Source: Rheinheimera mesophila
Lineage (GTDB): Bacteria; Pseudomonadota; Gammaproteobacteria; Enterobacterales; Alteromonadaceae
Assembly (NCBI RefSeq): GCF_000986865.1
Contig: NZ_LAVS01000008.1
Span: forward strand, 20,764-84,763
Length of the DNA stretch: 64,000 nucleotides
Reading direction: 5' to 3'
A program made the translations under genes and the position numbers. This document shows, piece by piece, positions 9,295 to 17,597 of this stretch; the first letter of the stretch is position 1; each line of letters begins with the position of its first letter. The notes under the pieces were generated by a model. It ran no database searches, had not been told where the DNA came from, and saw only the letters and a program-made list of their open reading frames with translations.

Positions 9295-10671
9295 TCAAAC
9301 AAAACGGCAGCGGAATTGACGGCCTTTGATTTTGCCTTCGCTTAAGCGTTTTAGTGCAGCATTTGCCACATCATTGCGAACAGCAACAAAACTGACCATA
9401 GGCAGTACATTAATTTTGCCTATTTGTTCAAAAGACAAACCCAGTTCCCCTGTTAAAGCTCCTACTATATCGCCAGGCCGCACTTTGTCTTTTTTACCAC
9501 CATCGATCATCACAGTGCGCATAGGCGCACGCGCTGGTCTGGCGTCTTTGGCCGGATAGGCAGTGAGTTCTGCCCACTGTGCAGTTAAAGCCAACTGATC
9601 TTCCAGTGCCGCCAGACGACCCATTTGTGATGGCATGACCAGTGTTAACGCCAAACCTTCACTACCCGCCCGACCGGTGCGCCCTACTCTGTGCACATGC
9701 ACTTCAGGGTCATTGGCCAGATCGTAGTTAATGACTAAAGGCAAAGCGCTGATATCCAGGCCGCGGGCCGCGACATCTGTGGCGACCATAATCAGGCAGC
9801 TTTGATTGGTAAACTGCATCAGCACACGCTCGCGGTCCCTCTGTTCTAAGTCGCCATGCAAAGGCATCACGCTGTAACCGGCTGCGGATAATTCATCACA
9901 AATATCCTGAGTGTCTTTACGCATATTGGAGAAAATCAGCGCAGGTTTGGCGCCATGCCAGGATAAGAGTTGCTTCAACGCTGTAATTTTGTTGCCCGCA
10001 TCCACCTCAATAAACTTTTGCTCTATATCGGTTTGTTCAGCATCTTCAACAAACACCTGCACAGCATCCGCTTTTAAGTGTCGTTTTAAATCGTTCACTT
10101 TTTCAGGGTAAGTGGCTGAAAACAGTAAGGTTTGGCGATCTGCAGGCAAAGCATTGAGGATCACAGCCAGATCATCGGCAAAACCCATATCCAGCATCCG
10201 ATCGGCTTCGTCCAGCACTAGCGTTTCAACATCAGACAGGTTCAGCAGATTGCGGTCGAGCATCTCCAGAACACGGCCCGGTGTGCCGACAATAATGTGA
10301 GCGCCATGTTCTAACGAACCAATTTGTGGGCCTATTGAGACGCCACCGACCAGAGTCAGCACTTTGATATTATGCTGACTGCGGGCTAAACGACGGATCT
10401 CCTGTGCCACCTGCTCAGCCAGTTCACGGGTAGGACAAAGCACTAGTGATTGGATGCGGAAACGCTTGACCGCCAGCTTGTGCAATAAAGTCAGGGCAAA
10501 CGCCACTGTTTTGCCACTGCCGGTGCGGGCTTTGGCCAGAATATCTTTGCCCTCTAGCAAGACAGGTAAAGCCTGCTGCTGAATAGGCGTCATCTGACTG
10601 TAACCAAGACTGTCAAGGCTTTGTAATAAGTGGTCTGCTAACGGCAGGGTCGTAAAGGTGGTATTGCTCAA
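9295..10671 (-). CDS. dbpA: ATP-dependent RNA helicase DbpA
   Basis: DEAD-box helicase activated by hairpin 92 of 23S rRNA and involved in large-subunit assembly. Motifs in order: Q motif (YSQMTPIQQQALP), I ARTGSGKT, Ia PTRELAEQ, GG, TPGR, II LDEADRMLDMG (DEAD), III SAT, IV LIFSNMRKD, V ATDVAARGLD and VI HRVGRTGRAG. The C-terminal 80 residues (about 378-458, GDIVGALTGELGLSFEQIGKI) form the DbpA RNA-binding domain that gives rRNA specificity, which separates it from other DEAD helicases. 458 residues is the usual length. It is monocistronic, with a repeat element 100 bp upstream. Confidence 0.95.
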   Translation of the reverse strand: MSNTTFTTLPLADHLLQSLDSLGYSQMTPIQQQALPVLLEGKDILAKARTGSGKTVAFALTLLHKLAVKRFRIQSLVLCPTRELAEQVAQEIRRLARSQHNIKVLTLVGGVSIGPQIGSLEHGAHIIVGTPGRVLEMLDRNLLNLSDVETLVLDEADRMLDMGFADDLAVILNALPADRQTLLFSATYPEKVNDLKRHLKADAVQVFVEDAEQTDIEQKFIEVDAGNKITALKQLLSWHGAKPALIFSNMRKDTQDICDELSAAGYSVMPLHGDLEQRDRERVLMQFTNQSCLIMVATDVAARGLDISALPLVINYDLANDPEVHVHRVGRTGRAGSEGLALTLVMPSQMGRLAALEDQLALTAQWAELTAYPAKDARPARAPMRTVMIDGGKKDKVRPGDIVGALTGELGLSFEQIGKINVLPMVSFVAVRNDVANAALKRLSEGKIKGRQFRCRFV

Positions 10672-10770
10672 AAATAGGTACTCGCTATGAACACAAACAC
10701 TGGCACAGGAAAAAGGGCGCGCACTATAACAGAAGCATCCGTACTCAGCGAGTATAAATTTTAAGCAACT

Positions 10771-10901
10771 TACCCTTCGTACTTGAAGCCGCAGCTTTGT
10801 TGACTGTCTGCTTTTATAAATAAGGTCGCCTCAGTCACATAGGACCCTTCCTGGGGACTCCCACACTTGTCGTCGCGCTGCAACATCAATTACTTTGGGT
10901 A
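10771..10901 (-). repeat. dispersed palindromic repeat, copy 1 (degenerate)
   Basis: About 131 bp beginning ACCCTTCGTACTTGAAGC and ending in TTTGGGTA, with the inner pieces CAGTCACATAGG, CCTGGGGACTC and TTGTCGTCGCGCTGCAAC. It is the reverse complement of the copy at 11762, with more substitutions. The same kind of element, with ends ATACCC/GGGTAT and a central CCCCAG palindrome, is widespread in Alteromonadales genomes from memory. It is non-coding. Confidence 0.8.
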
Positions 10902-10915
10902 AGGGCACTTGCTGT

Positions 10916-11719
10916 TCAGGCAAAGACAGTCACAGTCTGACGGCTGATGGCGGCTAACTGGCCGTCCGGTTGCCATAGCTTGGCTTCGATATGATGATAA
11001 CCATCAGCGCCGTGTTCAATACTGGCCAGATAACTCCACCAGTCTGTGGTTGACGCTGCTGTGCCGCTGGCCTGATGCGGCTGGATAAACTCGATAGTCC
11101 AGGTGAGTGAGCTGGCGGGAGCTGGCTGGTTCAGTAAAGTTAAACTAACCGGAGGCCAGGCATCAACCAGCGCCAATAATTCCAGTACCCCCACAGTTAT
11201 GCTTTTGCCTTCAGCAAAACGAATACGCCCGCCTAACTCTGTCGCTGTACCGCCAGAAAACGGCATAGCGCCACGACAGATCTGGTAATCAAAATGTCGG
11301 GTAAATTCTGGTGCCGGGCCTTGTTTAGGCAATACCATAGCCTGTCCGGCAAAGGCCGGTGCCGGTTCAGCCAGGATCTGAAAGGCCGATGGCCGCTCAG
11401 CACCAAAGCTTGCCAATAACACCAAAGCCACCTGATCCTGCTGGGTAATTTCGACCATAGCCTGAATGACCGACTTGCCCTGACGCAAAATACGGCGGGA
11501 CACTGTGGCCGCTCCTGCATTCAGAGGTGCAACAAAAGATACCGACACTGAACGCAGCGGCATATTTGCCGGTAGTACTGTGATTAAATGCGCCAAAGCC
11601 AAAGCAGACGCCATACCACCAAACACAGCGCGGCCCTGGCCCCACTGCTCTGGCACGTCAATCTGTAGTTCATCCGGTTGTCCGACTTTAAACTGCTGCA
11701 AAACATCGGCAAATAACAT
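10916..11719 (-). CDS. acyl-CoA thioesterase family protein
   Basis: A 267-residue protein of the double hot-dog (TesB/4HBT_3-like) family, expected to hydrolyse acyl-CoA thioesters in the cytoplasm. Visible features are GQGRAVFGGMASALALAHLI (first hot-dog helix), SVSVSFVAPLNAGAATV and IQAMVEITQ in the N-terminal half, and the second hot-dog with GGRIRFAEGKSI, TWTIEFIQPH and ISRQTVTVFA. It has no signal peptide. It lies between two inverted copies of a dispersed repeat (10771 and 11762) and just downstream of a desaturase operon, which suggests but does not prove a lipid role. The substrate chain length is unknown. Confidence 0.82.
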   Translation of the reverse strand: MLFADVLQQFKVGQPDELQIDVPEQWGQGRAVFGGMASALALAHLITVLPANMPLRSVSVSFVAPLNAGAATVSRRILRQGKSVIQAMVEITQQDQVALVLLASFGAERPSAFQILAEPAPAFAGQAMVLPKQGPAPEFTRHFDYQICRGAMPFSGGTATELGGRIRFAEGKSITVGVLELLALVDAWPPVSLTLLNQPAPASSLTWTIEFIQPHQASGTAASTTDWWSYLASIEHGADGYHHIEAKLWQPDGQLAAISRQTVTVFA

Positions 11720-11761
11720 GACTCAATCCTCATTTTATGATCGGGTGACAAGGCAACTTTT

Positions 11762-11889
11762 TATACCCAATGTAATTGGAGTTGCAGCGCGGCGACAAGT
11801 AAGTGAGCCCCCAGGAGCATAGTTAACCTATGTGACTGGGGCGAGTGCACGCCATCAACAAAGCTGCAGCTTCAAGTACGAAGGGTATA
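11762..11889 (+). repeat. dispersed palindromic repeat, copy 2
   Basis: 128 bp framed by TATACCC and GGGTATA, containing GTTGCAGCGCGGCGACAAG, a central AGCCCCCAGGAGC with TGTGACTGGGGCGAG, and GCTGCAGCTTCAAGTACG. It is the best-preserved of three copies seen in the window and is inverted relative to copy 1. Its right end overlaps the 3' end of the desaturase gene and supplies the last codons and stop of that gene. Confidence 0.88.
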
Positions 11890-12966
11890 TGCTGTAGTGG
11901 CTTTACCACCGGGAAAAGAATACCTAATAATCCGCGCCACTACTGTGGCGTATTGGCGTAAAAAGCTGCCGCAGTTATAAGCAATGCCATATTTTTTCGC
12001 AATAGCCTGCACTTGCGGCGCCACGGTCAGGTAATGCAAAGCTGGCATATCCGGAAATAAATGATGCTCAATCTGGCAACTTAAATGGCCGGTCAAAATA
12101 TGAAACCAACGCGGCCCGGTAAAGTTGGAGGAACCGAGAATTTGCCGGTAATACCAATGGCCGCGGCTTTCACCTTCGCATTGCGCTTGGGTAAAGGTGT
12201 GAACATCGGCGGTGAAATGACCACAAAAAATCACAGTGGAGGTCCATAAGTTACGGATCAGATTGGCCAGCAGATTGCCCGCTAACACCCACAACCACAT
12301 AGGCCCGGCAATCAAAGGAAAAAACACATAATCTTTAAACAACTGACGGGCACCTTTACCAAAAAAGGCTTTTTTCAACTCGCTGTGATTGACAGTGTTA
12401 ACCCGACCCGCTTTCTTTTTGCCAAAAAATACCCGCTCCCCTGCCAGCTCATGGTAAGACACCCCCCATTGAAACAAAGTGCTTAACAGCAGATAGGTGA
12501 CCAACTGCCATAAGTTACGCAACCGCCAGCGAAAGTCATTACTCAGGCGCAATAAGCCATAACCAAAATCACGGTCTTTGCCGATGATATTGGTGTAAGT
12601 GTGATGTTCAAAATTGTGGGTGCGTTGCCAGGAAGCAGCGTCACAGGCAATGTCCCACTCAAAACGTTTTGAGTGCAGCACAGGGTCATTCATCCAGTCG
12701 TACTGGCCATGCAAAACGTTATGACCTATTTCCATATTGTCGAGAATTTTGGCCAGTGCCAACAGAGCAACACCGAATACCCACAACCAGGGCGTAACAA
12801 AACCCAACACCATCAGAATGCGGCCGGAAATAGCGCTTAAGCGCTGCGTCAGCAGCATACGGCGTATGTAGCGTGCTTCTTTGTCACCCAATTGGTTCAT
12901 CACATTGGCTTTCACCTGGTCCAGCTCAGCAGCCAGTTCGGATAATTGTTGTTCTGTAAGTTTCAT
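11872..12966 (-). CDS. membrane fatty acid desaturase
   Basis: Integral-membrane di-iron desaturase that would introduce a double bond into fatty acyl chains. The three histidine boxes are present: HNVLH (82-86), HNFEHH (117-122) and QIEHH near residue 315, separated by hydrophobic segments (about 45-75 and 205-255). I start at the ATG at 12966 (364 residues), which has AGGA 8 bases upstream; the frame is open to 13038 but that extension overlaps the reductase gene. It begins 7 bp after that reductase, its likely electron donor. The last codons (YTLRT, stop) come from the repeat at 11762. Regiospecificity cannot be told; similar pairs act as delta-9 acyl-CoA desaturases in pseudomonads. Confidence 0.93.
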   Translation of the reverse strand: MKLTEQQLSELAAELDQVKANVMNQLGDKEARYIRRMLLTQRLSAISGRILMVLGFVTPWLWVFGVALLALAKILDNMEIGHNVLHGQYDWMNDPVLHSKRFEWDIACDAASWQRTHNFEHHTYTNIIGKDRDFGYGLLRLSNDFRWRLRNLWQLVTYLLLSTLFQWGVSYHELAGERVFFGKKKAGRVNTVNHSELKKAFFGKGARQLFKDYVFFPLIAGPMWLWVLAGNLLANLIRNLWTSTVIFCGHFTADVHTFTQAQCEGESRGHWYYRQILGSSNFTGPRWFHILTGHLSCQIEHHLFPDMPALHYLTVAPQVQAIAKKYGIAYNCGSFLRQYATVVARIIRYSFPGGKATTAYTLRT

Positions 12967-12973
12967 CTTGATC

Positions 12974-14134
12974 CTATAACTCAATCTGCAGATCGCTGTG
13001 TGCAGCACTAATACACAACTGAATTTGTTCAGGGCCATCGCCTGAAATCTGCCCGGTACGCAAATTCAGCACCTGGCCTGATTTTTTTTGACAAACACAC
13101 TGATAACAAACACCAATACGGCAACCAAAACGTGGTGCCAGGCCCTGCTGCTCCGCAAGTTGCAATAAAGATACTCCAGCAGTAGCTTGCAGTTTGTTGA
13201 CCCGGCCCTGTTGCAAAACCAAGGCTTGTTTAACCGGACCAGCAGAACCTGGCGGCGCCAGTCCAAACAATTCAGTGTGAATAGCAGCCGCTGGCACTCC
13301 TTGTTGTATCAGATCATGCTGATACTGCCGGCTCATCGCCGCTGGACCACATAAAAAGTACTGTGCCTGACTCAGAGAAAAATCAGCATTCGTTGTTAAC
13401 TCTGTCACCAAATCCAGGCGACCTGAAACTGCGGTCTCAATCAATTGCAATCTGAACAAAGGCTGTTTTGCTGCCAGTAATTTTAACTCGGTCAAAAAGG
13501 CAGCCTGACGCGATTCTTTTACGCAGTAAAACAGCACAATAGGTGACGTCCAGCAACGTACACTGCTTAACATCGACCAAAGAGGGGTAATACCAGAACC
13601 TGCAGCTACCATCACGGTGCTCTGGTAAGGCGTGCTGTCTGACTGAGGGCGAAACACAAAATCGCCCATTGCGTCGCTGATACTCAGGTGAGTCAACCCG
13701 GAAATGGCTGTCGCCAGCGCATTGGTAAACTGGCCCTCTGGCTGAATTCTGCAACTGATACGGATTTGTTTTTGCTGGGCAAATACCGCAGAGGACGAAC
13801 TGATACTAAAACTGCGACTGATGTATCGGCCCCGATGCAGCAGGGTGACCAGCAGGTGCTGACCCGGAATAAAACCAGACCAGGATGAAGCGGGTTCTAA
13901 CCAGACACTGAGGATCTGCTCAGTTTCCCAACCAAAATCGATCACGCGGGCACTGTGATAATCCGGATGTAACTGAGGGTTATTCCAGCGCAGCAAGGGC
14001 TTTAAGTAATACCCCAGCTTGGGTTGATTCGCCAGCATTAAACTAAATTGACGGTAGAGGCGCTGGCTCCATGACGAGATACTTTTATTCACACTGGTCC
14101 TTCCACTTAATTTCAGCGCACAGTTGTACACCAA
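12974..14134 (-). CDS. ferredoxin-NAD(P)H reductase (FAD / NAD / 2Fe-2S)
   Basis: A 386-residue three-domain electron-transfer protein. The FAD domain holds RYISRSFSIS, the nucleotide domain has VAAGSGITPLWSML and YFLCGPAAM, and the C-terminal domain carries the plant-type 2Fe-2S cluster ligands CRIGVCYQC with a last Cys in IQLCIS. This order is that of class I reductases such as phenol or stearoyl-CoA desaturase reductases. It is followed within 7 bp by the membrane desaturase, so it most likely passes electrons from NAD(P)H to that enzyme. It is the first gene of the pair, with an AT-rich promoter region upstream. Confidence 0.93.
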   Translation of the reverse strand: MVYNCALKLSGRTSVNKSISSWSQRLYRQFSLMLANQPKLGYYLKPLLRWNNPQLHPDYHSARVIDFGWETEQILSVWLEPASSWSGFIPGQHLLVTLLHRGRYISRSFSISSSSAVFAQQKQIRISCRIQPEGQFTNALATAISGLTHLSISDAMGDFVFRPQSDSTPYQSTVMVAAGSGITPLWSMLSSVRCWTSPIVLFYCVKESRQAAFLTELKLLAAKQPLFRLQLIETAVSGRLDLVTELTTNADFSLSQAQYFLCGPAAMSRQYQHDLIQQGVPAAAIHTELFGLAPPGSAGPVKQALVLQQGRVNKLQATAGVSLLQLAEQQGLAPRFGCRIGVCYQCVCQKKSGQVLNLRTGQISGDGPEQIQLCISAAHSDLQIEL

Positions 14135-14347
14135 AAATAAGTAAAACGCTACTTCATGAATTTAAAAACAAGATGAAAAAAAATTAAGCAATTGAATTAA
14201 AACAAATTATTCAGGTGTTAAATTTAAAATAAAAAACACCAATGAGTGAACATCTGTTTTTAATTTAAAAACTCAAAAAAACGGAGGAATTGAATACGAG
14301 CCCTTTGTCTTCAGACAAAAGGCGATAACAGAAATCGCACAGTGAGA
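14135..14347. other. AT-rich region upstream of the reductase-desaturase operon
   Basis: The stretch 14150-14285 is strongly A/T-rich and likely contains the promoter of the minus-strand reductase-desaturase operon, though I cannot fix -35 and -10 boxes. At 14303-14321 an inverted repeat (TTTGTCT/AGACAAA, 2-base loop) sits 26 bp past the original stop of the disrupted VOC gene and may be its old terminator. No open reading frame is convincing. Confidence 0.5.
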
Positions 14348-14996
14348 CTAAGGCCAGAGCTTTACATCAGAGCTTTGAGCAAAATCGGTGCGCTGCGGCA
14401 GTACCACACAAAATCTATGGCCAAAGAGCACCGGTCAGTTTAAAGAGTGGCAGCAGCGAGAACCAGAATTGCCGTAGGCAAGGCAGATTTTTGAAGGTTT
14501 AGTGGGCCTAAACCAAAAAAAGCTAACGCCGCATACGGCAATTCTGGACTCGCCCTTCGGGAGCGCCTGAAAAGCCCTCATTCAGCGTTGTAACAGCTCG
14601 AAAGAGCGCCACTATTCCTTCGCTGTCACGCCTTGACTGAGTCCTTTTCAGGCAGCTCTGCTGTTCACTTCTTAAACTAACCGGTGCTCTCGCCTTCATC
14701 ACAGTCCAGCGTGGCATTTGTTTGACAACAACAGCACCTAATTTGCACAAGCGCTCCACTTCTGCCTGGATATGATCGGTTTCGATATCCAGATGAATAT
14801 GGCTTGGATGTTCAACTTTTTGCAGCAACAGTCTGGGCTCAGAGGTTGGGTTGTCCAGATAAGCATAACGCTCAGCCCACTCCGGATCAGAAGGCAACTG
14901 TGGATAACCCAGCGCCTGACTCCAAAAGTCTGTAGCTGGCTGACTATCATCCACCTGACTGTCCAGAACAAAAGCGGCTAAGCAACTTTTATGCAT
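14348..14996 (-). pseudogene. VOC/glyoxalase-family gene split by a MITE-like insertion
   Basis: The 5' part (14691-14996) encodes about 100 residues of a VOC-fold protein: FVLDSQVDD, ATDFWSQALGYP, RLLLQKVEHPSHIHLDIET and RWTVMKA. The frame then enters the inserted element and ends at 14523 in unrelated residues. Beyond the element the ending reappears: GHRFCVVLPQRTDFA and so on, to a TAG at 14348-14350. Removing 14425-14690 leaves 383 bases, two more than 127 codons, as expected for a short target duplication or slightly misplaced ends. The intact protein would be about 126 residues, the usual size for a single-domain VOC protein. A truncated product may still be made. Confidence 0.85.
14425..14690. 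mobile_element. 266-bp MITE-like element with terminal inverted repeats
   Basis: The ends are inverted repeats of about 22 bases: AGAGCACCGGTCAGTTTAA on the left against AGAGCACCGGTTAGTTTAA read from the right end. Inside is a second inverted repeat, CCAGAATTGCCGTA (14462-14475) and TACGGCAATTCTGG (14533-14546), and a small hairpin GGTTTAG/CTAAACC. There is no transposase gene. Placement inside a recognisable VOC gene, whose two halves lie directly on either side, shows it is an insertion. I could not see a clear target-site duplication. The mobilising transposase family is unknown. Confidence 0.82.
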
Positions 14997-15010
14997 CCTC
15001 TGTTTCCTCT

Positions 15011-15592
15011 TTATTGTGGCCAGTTGCTGCCAGCGTCACAGTTTTCGATCCAAAGCACATTGTTACGTGAATCGTTATTGATATAAACCTGATTAACAGC
15101 AGACTGAGGATAGACCAGACCTTCCCCACAATCCGCACTCTGACCAGGCCCTACCACAATTTTGCTGCCGACCTTTAAGGCACAAGGGCTCATTTGATTG
15201 AGCACGCTCCAGTTTGGGCAAATGGCATTGGCCGCTCAGTACTGCTCCGTCGGACCTTCAGGCCGCATAAATGACCACCAACGGCCATATAAAGTGTAAC
15301 TTTTGGCCTGGTCCCAGACTCTGTAGACTGTCACTGGTGCTGTAGCTACAAACACCTGCCCCATGCAAAGTTGACCTTTGTTTGGTTCACCTAAAGCCGA
15401 TTTTAATAACTCTGGATCTGAAGTGGCTTCCAGACCCGCGGCAGGGGCTTCAATCTTGCCGACACAGGCCTTATCCTGAACAGAGGTTGCTGTACTTCCA
15501 GTGATTGGTGGTGTGGACGGAGGTAAAGTACTGCAACCTGCCAACAGCGACGCCGCCAGCACCATCCATAAGTGGCGAGTAGAAAAACCCAT
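15011..15592 (-). pseudogene. small lipoprotein gene interrupted by an in-frame TGA
   Basis: From the ATG at 15592 (AAGGAG about 8 bases upstream) the frame encodes a lipoprotein signal (MVLAASLLAGC) and a Cys-containing domain with GQVFVATAPVTVYRVWDQ, and then meets TGA at 15236-15238 (codon 119). The same frame continues open for 75 more codons with matching character (ICPNWSVLNQM, KIVVGPGQSADCGEG, NNVLWIENC) to TAA at 15011. The two parts surely form one ancestral protein of about 193 residues. The lost codon was probably CGA or TGG. I do not recognise the family. A separate expressed second half starting at the ATG of QMSPCAL is unlikely, as it lacks a signal. Confidence 0.75.
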
Positions 15593-15724
15593 GGGCCAGA
15601 CTCCTTGTTTTTTAACGTCAACAGGACACCTGACCAATGCGTACACTAATCAGGAACAAGAAGCAGCTTAGCTTAAAAAACGCGCTGCTGACCAGCGCAA
15701 AAAACTATTTCAGGAACAAACACT

Positions 15725-16186
15725 CTAAAGTTCGAGGCGTTTTTCCATAAACACACTTAAAGGATCCAACTGATAAGAGCCAAAAGGTGCTCTGTACTGG
15801 TACCCTAACTTTTCATACAAGCCCAGAGCTTCAGGCTGAGAAATACCTGTTTCAAGCCGGGCCAGCAGAATTTGTTGCTGTTTAAGATGGGTCTCCAGCG
15901 CCTGCATCAGTTGTTTTGACACTCCACGGCCTCTGAAAGCTTCCAGCACATAAACCCGCTTAATTTCGCCATAACTGCCGTCATCATGCAGTATTTTCAC
16001 TGCACCACAACCTGCCAATTTGCCATCCAGATAAGCGCCTAAAAATAACACGTTAGGCAAAGCCAAGGCTGAGGGGCTTTCCATATGATTACTTTCAGCA
16101 GGGTATAAAGACGCCATATAGACATCGGATAAAGCCAGCAGATGGGCTGCCGGAGCGGATAAAGGGTCAAGAGCTTTGATATGCAT
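15725..16186 (-). CDS. GNAT-family N-acetyltransferase
   Basis: A 153-residue single-domain protein of the GNAT superfamily, transferring an acetyl group from acetyl-CoA. The acetyl-CoA pyrophosphate loop is visible as VLEAFRGRGVSKQLMQAL (Q/RxxGxG/A pattern), preceded by the beta-4 strand GSYGEIKRVYV and followed by LARLETGISQPEALGLYEKLGYQYR, the classic C-terminal half. The acceptor substrate is not predictable. It stands alone between a damaged lipoprotein gene and a binding-protein gene. Confidence 0.88.
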   Translation of the reverse strand: MHIKALDPLSAPAAHLLALSDVYMASLYPAESNHMESPSALALPNVLFLGAYLDGKLAGCGAVKILHDDGSYGEIKRVYVLEAFRGRGVSKQLMQALETHLKQQQILLARLETGISQPEALGLYEKLGYQYRAPFGSYQLDPLSVFMEKRLEL

Positions 16187-16284
16187 ACAAAGATTCTGCG
16201 CTGTTCACAAGAGGCTGCTATTCAAACAAAAACAGCGCTACTGACGCAACGCTTTTTACTGTCATAAGGGGAAAACGCAAAATA

Positions 16285-17022
16285 TCAGGGAATAGTGGCG
16301 GTATCACATCCCTTTAGATAACTACAACTATGTGCCCTGGCATACTGCTGCACGACCTCAATAATGCGCTGCTGGTAAGCTGAAGCCGCGGACACAACAA
16401 AATAGGCATCAACTTCTGCCAGTTTTTTTTGCTTTACATCGACAACATCAGTTGCTTGCTGTCCGGTGTAAGCGACAAAAGGTCCCTGATAGCTAATTAA
16501 ATACTGAGTACGTTGGTGCAAAAATAACTGGATAGCGCTGATGCTGTCGGGCATATCCACCAGTTGATACCCTTGTTGCAGGAGTTGCTGACGCTGGCCT
16601 AAGTAATCAAAAGAGCGGATGGCCGCTATGGTTTTGTCTTGTGGTGCAGTTGAACTCGGAGCGTGGCTGTACAACATCAGTTGCATCGACATGTAAGCTG
16701 GTTCAACAAACTGGTGTTTTCTGCTGATCGCCGCTGTGGTTTTTATATTGATACTAAAATCCACCTCGCCTTGATCCAGTAACAAATACATCCTGGCCGG
16801 TGTGGTACAAACGGCTTTTAGCTTAAAACCTGCTTTTGCAAAAATGCGCTGAGCCAACACATAACCTTCGCCGGCACAACGTTTGCCATCAGCACTGACG
16901 ACAAAATCTGGCGGAAAATTATGAATGCCCATGCGCAGGACTTTCTCTGGCGAAGCTGTGGGGGCTGCCAGCACTACAGGCAGCATAAACAAAGCCAAAA
17001 CGACAAGCAGTCTGTGTTGCAT
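16285..17022 (-). CDS. periplasmic solute-binding protein, orphan
   Basis: From the ATG at 17022 the 245-residue product has a signal peptide (RLLVVLALFMLPVVLA) and a binding-protein fold of the SBP_bac_3 kind: VLRMGIHNFPPDFVV, CAGEGYVLAQRIFAKAGF, VDFSINIKTTAAI and YLISYQGPFVAYTG. It ends with two cysteines (SCSYLKGC). The 16 codons upstream of this ATG are open but contain the hairpin found after tpx, so the longer start at 17070 is unlikely. No transporter genes are adjacent; the ligand is unknown. It resembles the other orphan binding proteins of this window in type only. Confidence 0.75.
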   Translation of the reverse strand: MQHRLLVVLALFMLPVVLAAPTASPEKVLRMGIHNFPPDFVVSADGKRCAGEGYVLAQRIFAKAGFKLKAVCTTPARMYLLLDQGEVDFSINIKTTAAISRKHQFVEPAYMSMQLMLYSHAPSSTAPQDKTIAAIRSFDYLGQRQQLLQQGYQLVDMPDSISAIQLFLHQRTQYLISYQGPFVAYTGQQATDVVDVKQKKLAEVDAYFVVSAASAYQQRIIEVVQQYARAHSCSYLKGCDTATIP

Positions 17023-17040
17023 AACAGGACTCTTGAAACA

Positions 17041-17067
17041 GAGATCAGAGTCCACGACTCTGATCTC
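17041..17067 (-). terminator. perfect hairpin after tpx
   Basis: A 12-bp perfect stem GAGATCAGAGTC/GACTCTGATCTC with a 3-base loop starts 8 bp after the tpx stop. No U-run follows. The stem shares TCAGAGTC with the hairpin after dbpA (9269), suggesting a family of terminator-like palindromes. Confidence 0.5.
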
Positions 17068-17074
17068 CACATTA

Positions 17075-17572
17075 TTAAGCTAACACCGCCAAAGCACCTT
17101 GGTACGAAGGTTCATCTGCAGTTTCAGCCACTTGTTCTGTGTACAACACAGTACCGTCTGTGCCAATCACCACAACAGCGCGGGACAGTAAACCGGTCAG
17201 AGGACCTGTAGTGAATACCACCCCATAATCTTTGCCAAATGAGCTGCGGAAACTGGAACCGTTTTTCACCTGCTCTAAACCCTCTGCACCACAAAAACGT
17301 GCCTGAGCAAAAGGCAGATCTGCAGAAACACACAGCACAGCGGTATTATCTAAACCTGACAAGGCTTTGTTAAAAGTACGGACAGAGGTAGCGCAAGTGG
17401 GTGTGTCCACACTTGGGAAAATATTCAGCACCAAACGCTGTCCGGCAAAATCTGCCAGTTTCACGTCTGCTAAACCTGCACCTGTTAAGGTGAAATCAGG
17501 GGCTTTGCTACCCACTGCCGGCAGTTCGCCTATTGTCTGAAATGGATTACCTTTTAATGTTACTGTGGCCAT
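17075..17572 (-). CDS. tpx: thiol peroxidase (atypical 2-Cys peroxiredoxin)
   Basis: Reduces hydrogen and lipid peroxides with electrons from thioredoxin. The 165-residue protein has the peroxidatic Cys60 in the Tpx signature FPSVDTPTCATSVRTFN and the resolving Cys94 in ARFCGAEG; the 34-residue gap is that of the Tpx family. GSKAPDFTLTG and the C-terminal EPSYQGAL are typical. It is cytoplasmic or periplasmic without a signal peptide. It is single, with a hairpin terminator 8 bp downstream. Confidence 0.97.
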   Translation of the reverse strand: MATVTLKGNPFQTIGELPAVGSKAPDFTLTGAGLADVKLADFAGQRLVLNIFPSVDTPTCATSVRTFNKALSGLDNTAVLCVSADLPFAQARFCGAEGLEQVKNGSSFRSSFGKDYGVVFTTGPLTGLLSRAVVVIGTDGTVLYTEQVAETADEPSYQGALAVLA

Positions 17573-17597
17573 GAGTCGGCTCCTTTAGGTTAAAAAA

